Translations under genes and position numbers: made by a program
In this document: positions 5,477 to 9,027 of the stretch, one piece after another
How positions within the stretch are numbered: the first letter of the stretch is position 1
Layout: each line of letters starts with the position of its first letter
Source of the DNA: an uncultured Peptococcaceae bacterium
GTDB lineage: Bacteria; Bacillota; Peptococcia; Peptococcales; Peptococcaceae
Assembly (NCBI GenBank): GCA_902492275.1
Contig: CABUKW010000128.1
Location: 1 to 9,027 of the forward strand
DNA length: 9,027 bases
Direction: 5' to 3'
The notes under the pieces: generated by a model
What the model saw: only the letters and a program-made list of their open reading frames with translations
Told to the model about the DNA's origin: nothing
Databases searched by the model: none

Positions 5477-6745
5477 ATGATGGAGTTGGATTACTGGGTG
5501 CAGGAGGAGTTAACCGACTGGACGCAGAATCAGGAGAAAATTGCGGCGATTCATCGCAAGCTGATGGACAAAGAGGACGCTTATACCGGCTGGGTGGACT
5601 GGCCTTTGCGGATGGAGCCTGCATTGCTGCAGGAGATTTTGGATACTGCCGAAGAAATTCGCCGGAAGTGTACGGCGTTGGTTGTGATTGGCATTGGCGG
5701 CTCTTATCTGGGCGCTAAGGCATGTATGGAGCTGCTGCAATCGCCTTTTTACAATGAGTATTATGCCAAGAAACAGCAGAGACCCCGCATTTATTTTGCC
5801 GGACACCATCTCAGCACCATTTATTATTATGAATTGCTGGAACGGTTGGCCGAGGAAGATATCTGCCTGTGCGTGATTTCCAAATCGGGCACAACGCTGG
5901 AGCCGTCGATTGCCTTTGAGATGCTGCGGAGCTATTTGCGGCAGCGCTATGGCGCGGCAGAAGCGGCGAAACGGATTTATGCCATTACCGACGCTTCCAA
6001 AGGCGCGCTGCGGGCTGAGGCCGATGAGCAGGGCTATAAAACCTTTGTGGTGCCCGATGATATCGGCGGCCGTTATTCGGTGCTGACGCCGGTTGGGTTG
6101 CTGCCCATTGCAGTGGCTGGGATTGATATTGCCGCCATGCTGGAAGGGGCCGCTATGGCTTGTAAGGAATATGACAATGCTGATTTGTCACAGAATGTGT
6201 GCTATCAATATGGCTTGCTGCGGTATTTGCTGCAGCAGCAGGGCAAAGTGGTGGAAATCTTTGAAGTATATGAGGGTCGTCTGCGGTACTTTACCGAATG
6301 GCTGAAGCAGCTGTTTGGAGAAAGTGAATGTAAAGAAAATAAGGGCGTGATTCCCATGTCGCTGCAGATGTCTACCGATTTGCATTCTATGGGGCAATTT
6401 TTGCAGGAAGGGCGGCAAATCTTTTTTGAAACGGTGCTGACAGTGGAACGGATTCGGAAGGATGTATCCTTGGAGGACAGTCAATTTGCCGGAGCGGCCA
6501 AAACCATGCATCAGTTGAATTTGATTGTGGAGGACAGCGCCCGCAAGGCCCACAGGAAGAACAATACGCCCAATATCCGGCTGACGGTCAGTGAGTTGAG
6601 CGCCCGTTCCTTTGGCTATATGGTGTACTTTTTTGAGAAGGCCTGTGCGGTGAGCTGTTATTTGACGGGAGTGAATCCGTTTAATCAGCCCGGCGTAGAG
6701 GCGTACAAGAGCAATATCAAAGCAGCGTTAGAAATGATGAATTAA
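5477..6745 (+). CDS. pgi: Glucose-6-phosphate isomerase
   Basis: Interconverts glucose-6-phosphate and fructose-6-phosphate in the cytoplasm (glycolysis, gluconeogenesis). At 422 aa it is somewhat shorter than the roughly 450 aa common in Bacillota, with the difference mainly at the N-terminus. Sugar-phosphate isomerase (SIS) fold motifs are seen: VIGIGGSYLGAK (70-81), SKSGTT (135-140), family signature 1 DDIGGRYSVLTPVGL (194-208), GESECKENKG with the expected catalytic Glu (281-290), STDLHSMGQ with catalytic His303, and signature 2 VNPFNQPGVEAYK ending in Lys411. ATG 5477 is followed at once by ATG 5480; either could be the start. The ribosome site is weak (GAAGTGA, 5463-5469), so translation may be modest. 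The promoter is at 5371-5399, and glmS follows after 13 nt, so its product fructose-6-P feeds the next enzyme. Confidence 0.96.
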   Translation: MMELDYWVQEELTDWTQNQEKIAAIHRKLMDKEDAYTGWVDWPLRMEPALLQEILDTAEEIRRKCTALVVIGIGGSYLGAKACMELLQSPFYNEYYAKKQQRPRIYFAGHHLSTIYYYELLERLAEEDICLCVISKSGTTLEPSIAFEMLRSYLRQRYGAAEAAKRIYAITDASKGALRAEADEQGYKTFVVPDDIGGRYSVLTPVGLLPIAVAGIDIAAMLEGAAMACKEYDNADLSQNVCYQYGLLRYLLQQQGKVVEIFEVYEGRLRYFTEWLKQLFGESECKENKGVIPMSLQMSTDLHSMGQFLQEGRQIFFETVLTVERIRKDVSLEDSQFAGAAKTMHQLNLIVEDSARKAHRKNNTPNIRLTVSELSARSFGYMVYFFEKACAVSCYLTGVNPFNQPGVEAYKSNIKAALEMMN

Positions 6746-6758
6746 GAGAGGGAACCAT

Positions 6759-8585
6759 ATGTGCGGAATAGTAGGATATATCGGGAAGCGAAATGCGGTG
6801 GAAGTGTTGCTGGACGGCTTGCGCAAGCTGGAATATCGGGGCTACGATTCGTCGGGCATTGCCATCGTAAAGGATAAACAGATTACCGTAGAAAAGGCAG
6901 AGGGTAAGCTGTGCAATTTGGAAGAAAAAATCAAGGATTTACACTTAAACAGCTCGATTGGCATCGGTCATACCCGATGGGCCACCCACGGCCGTCCGTC
7001 AGATTTTAACGCCCATCCCCATACCAGCCAGAACGGTCGGTTTGCTGTGGTGCATAATGGCATTGTGGAAAATTATTTAACCTTAAAGGAACGCTATTTG
7101 GCAGGAGAGCGGTTCACCTCGGAAACCGATACGGAGGTCGTGGCGCACCTGTTGGAGAAGTTTTATAACGGTAGCTTTGAAGAAACGGTCATCAAGGTGC
7201 TGGATGTGCTGGAAGGGGCCTATGCGCTGGTGATGGTGTGCGCCGACGAGCCGGATCAGATCATCGCCTGCCGCAAGGATAGTCCTATGGTGCTGGGCGT
7301 CGGCGACGGGGAGAGCTTTATCGCCTCCGATGTGCCGGCTCTGCTGGCGTATACCCGCAACTGCATGTACATTGAAAAGGGCGAGCTGTGCGTGCTGACC
7401 AAAGAGGGTATTACCATTAAAAATCACAATCTGCAGCCGGTGGAAAAGGAAATCCACACCATTGAATGGGACGCGGAGGCAGCAGAAAAAGACGGCTTTG
7501 AGCATTTTATGCTGAAGGAAATTTTCGAGCAGCCCCAGGTTTTTCAAAAGACCATCGCAGGCCGCATTCATGAAGGACGGGTACAGTTTAACGAATTCCG
7601 GCTGACCGCAGAAGAGGTGCGGCGTTGGAAGAAAATCTATATTGTGGCCTGCGGTACCGCCTATCACGCCGGATTGGTGGGCAAACAGATTATGGAAAAA
7701 CTGGTCCGCATTCCGGTGGAAGTGGAGATTGCCTCCGAATTTCGTTACAGAGACCCGATGCTGGATGCGGATACGCTGGTGATGGTCATCAGCCAGTCGG
7801 GGGAAACGGCCGATACGGTAGCAGCGCTGCGGGAAGCAAAAAGTAAGGGCTGTAAGGTGATGGCCATTACCAATGTGGTGGGCAGCGCCATTGCCCGGGA
7901 GTCGGATTATGTAGTTTATATCTGGGCCGGTCCGGAAATTTCGGTGGCCTCTACCAAGGCCTATACCACTATGCTGATTGCCGAGTATCTGTTGGGCGTG
8001 TATCTGGCCCAGCAAAAGGGCGTCGGCGATGCCGTCCAATTAGCAGCCATTTTGGAAGGGCTGGAGCAGCTGCCGGAAGCCACTGCCAAAATGCTGACGG
8101 ATGCCTATCTGCAGCAGATTCAGCAGGCGGCAGAAGGCTACAAAGCTGCGAACGATATCTTCTTTATCGGTCGGGGCTTAGATTGGGCCATTGCCTTGGA
8201 AGGCTCGCTGAAATTAAAAGAAATCTCCTATATCCATGCCGAAGCCTATGCGGCAGGAGAGTTAAAGCATGGCACGCTGGCGTTGGTAACAGAAGAAACG
8301 CCGGTGATCGCCATTTGTGTGCAGGAAAGCACCTATGACAAAACGGCGTCCAACATCAAAGAAGTGAAGGCCAGAGAAGCCAAGGTGCTGGCCATTATCA
8401 ACGAGGGCGATGAACAGACGCAGAAATTTGTGGATCAGGTGCTGGCTATTCCCAAAATCAACAACTTTATTGCGCCAGTGCTGGCGGTGATTCCGCTGCA
8501 GTTGATTTCTTATTATACTGCTAAGGTGCGGGGATGCAATATTGACCAGCCCAGAAATTTGGCAAAAAGTGTGACGGTAGAATAA
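6759..8585 (+). CDS. glmS: Glutamine--fructose-6-phosphate aminotransferase (isomerizing)
   Basis: Makes glucosamine-6-phosphate from fructose-6-phosphate and glutamine, the first step to UDP-GlcNAc for peptidoglycan. It is complete at 608 aa, the usual length. The N-terminal Ntn amidotransferase domain (2-about 235) starts with the nucleophile Cys2 (MCGIVGYIG) and shows YRGYDSSG (26-33), GHTRWATHG (70-78), HNGIVENY (99-106) and TSETDTE (120-126). SIS domain 1 (about 285-420) has ACGTAYHAG (297-305), SQSGETADT (345-353) and STKAYT (398-403). SIS domain 2 (about 455-590) has GRGLDWAIALEGSLKLKE (471-488) and GELKHG (500-505, His504). The C-terminal tail QPRNLAKSVTVE contains the conserved Lys603. 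A GAGAGG ribosome site (6746-6751) overlaps the end of pgi closely. No glmS ribozyme fits in the 13-nt gap or in the short pgi leader, so amino-sugar feedback by that route seems absent. Confidence 0.98.
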   Translation: MCGIVGYIGKRNAVEVLLDGLRKLEYRGYDSSGIAIVKDKQITVEKAEGKLCNLEEKIKDLHLNSSIGIGHTRWATHGRPSDFNAHPHTSQNGRFAVVHNGIVENYLTLKERYLAGERFTSETDTEVVAHLLEKFYNGSFEETVIKVLDVLEGAYALVMVCADEPDQIIACRKDSPMVLGVGDGESFIASDVPALLAYTRNCMYIEKGELCVLTKEGITIKNHNLQPVEKEIHTIEWDAEAAEKDGFEHFMLKEIFEQPQVFQKTIAGRIHEGRVQFNEFRLTAEEVRRWKKIYIVACGTAYHAGLVGKQIMEKLVRIPVEVEIASEFRYRDPMLDADTLVMVISQSGETADTVAALREAKSKGCKVMAITNVVGSAIARESDYVVYIWAGPEISVASTKAYTTMLIAEYLLGVYLAQQKGVGDAVQLAAILEGLEQLPEATAKMLTDAYLQQIQQAAEGYKAANDIFFIGRGLDWAIALEGSLKLKEISYIHAEAYAAGELKHGTLALVTEETPVIAICVQESTYDKTASNIKEVKAREAKVLAIINEGDEQTQKFVDQVLAIPKINNFIAPVLAVIPLQLISYYTAKVRGCNIDQPRNLAKSVTVE

Positions 8586-8618
8586 TGATTTGAGAACAGA
8601 ATGGTTTGAGGTGAAAGA

Positions 8619-9027
8619 ATGAAACGCTGGAAGAAGATTGTTGGCGGAACTTTGGTGGTATTGGCGGCAGCCGGTGCTGGTGCAGCCTGGCATTTTCAGA
8701 ATGAACTTCAGGCAATGAATTATTATCTGCGCTATTCCCAGGAGGAACAGGCTATGTTGGAGCAAGAAAATGAAGCTATGTTGGAAAATGTGCTGCAGCA
8801 AGCTAATCTACCGGTGGAGATTTTTAATGATCCGTCTTTAACAGCAGAGGAGATTGCGCAGAAGCTGGAGGAAAAGGCACAACAAACAGGTACAATGTTA
8901 GAAAACCAACAGTCTATTGGCAAAAATGATGGAGCAGAGGAAACCTTGGATCCATCCTCCCAAAACTATGATGCTGAATTGGCAGCAATGGTAGGGGAGA
9001 TTTACGCTCTGCGCGCTTCTTTTATCG
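8619..9027 (+). CDS. Membrane-anchored protein of unknown function (3' end outside window)
   Basis: I do not recognise this protein. The frame starts at ATG 8619 after GAGGTGA (8608-8614), and is open for 136 codons to the window edge. Residues 1-6 (MKRWKK) are basic, and about 7-24 (IVGGTLVVLAAAGAGAAW) form one hydrophobic segment, either a signal anchor or an uncleaved signal peptide; no lipobox is seen. The rest is hydrophilic and outside the membrane in a positive-inside orientation. Residues about 38-62 and 74-90 are rich in Glu, Gln, Ala and Leu (EQAMLEQENEAMLENVLQQA; LTAEEIAQKLEEKAQQ) and look helical or coiled-coil. A Ser/Asn/Asp-rich linker (about 96-117) precedes another helical stretch. 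Only 33 nt separate it from glmS with no terminator, so it is probably the third gene of the pgi-glmS operon. A cell-envelope role is possible. Confidence 0.8.
   Translation, partial: MKRWKKIVGGTLVVLAAAGAGAAWHFQNELQAMNYYLRYSQEEQAMLEQENEAMLENVLQQANLPVEIFNDPSLTAEEIAQKLEEKAQQTGTMLENQQSIGKNDGAEETLDPSSQNYDAELAAMVGEIYALRASFI

Noticed and set aside
6597..6612. AGCGCCC within pgi as a glmS ribozyme cleavage core
   Set aside because: The flanking bases do not fit the conserved core, it is inside conserved pgi coding sequence (SARSFGYM), and no pseudoknot arms were recognised.
7083..8039. Minus-strand open frame of 318 codons opposite glmS
   Set aside because: It lies wholly within the well-conserved glmS gene, has no ribosome site I can see, and its composition (many His, Gln, Phe) is typical of the antisense of a coding frame.
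1..9027. CRISPR array, tRNA, rRNA, transposase or phage genes
   Set aside because: No regularly spaced repeats, no cloverleaf or rRNA stretches, and no mobile-element protein motifs were seen on either strand.

Overview
This 9-kb window looks like chromosomal DNA from a low-to-mid G+C Bacillota bacterium, possibly an anaerobe of the Negativicutes or Clostridia. The clues are secreted proteins with the copper-amine-oxidase-N-like 'stalk' domain, strong AGGAGG-type ribosome binding sites, a TTG start codon, and Bacillota-like sigma-A promoter boxes. The genus cannot be fixed from the sequence alone.

Left half, minus strand. Two related genes for large exported proteins lie in tandem. The downstream copy (1-2233) runs off the left edge; the upstream copy (2679-5132, 817 aa) is complete. 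Both have a signal peptide, nearly matching N-terminal regions, an Ig-like (Big_1-type) middle, and the start or whole of a two-unit stalk domain at the C-terminus. They look like a duplicated surface or cell-wall protein whose middle part has diverged.

Intergenic 2234-2678 (445 bp). Reading along the minus strand from the end of the 817-aa gene, it holds two stem-loops, then a GC-rich hairpin with a U-tract (intrinsic terminator), a small hairpin, a REP-like element with a 7-bp tandem repeat, a candidate promoter, and a leader hairpin before the next gene. No credible gene is seen there.

Intergenic 5133-5476 (344 bp). This is the divergent control region. A good sigma-A promoter points right towards pgi. 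A weaker candidate points left and overlaps it face to face. The left-going transcript would carry a leader of roughly 260 nt with four stem-loops, including a perfect 26-bp palindrome.

Right half, plus strand. pgi (glucose-6-phosphate isomerase), glmS (glucosamine-6-phosphate synthase) and a partial membrane-anchored protein of unknown function are closely spaced and probably co-transcribed. Pgi interconverts glucose-6-P and fructose-6-P. GlmS combines fructose-6-P with glutamine to make glucosamine-6-P, the entry to UDP-GlcNAc and so to peptidoglycan. No glmS ribozyme is seen upstream of glmS. The window thus pairs a cell-wall precursor operon with divergently transcribed surface-protein genes; a functional link between the two is only an inference.
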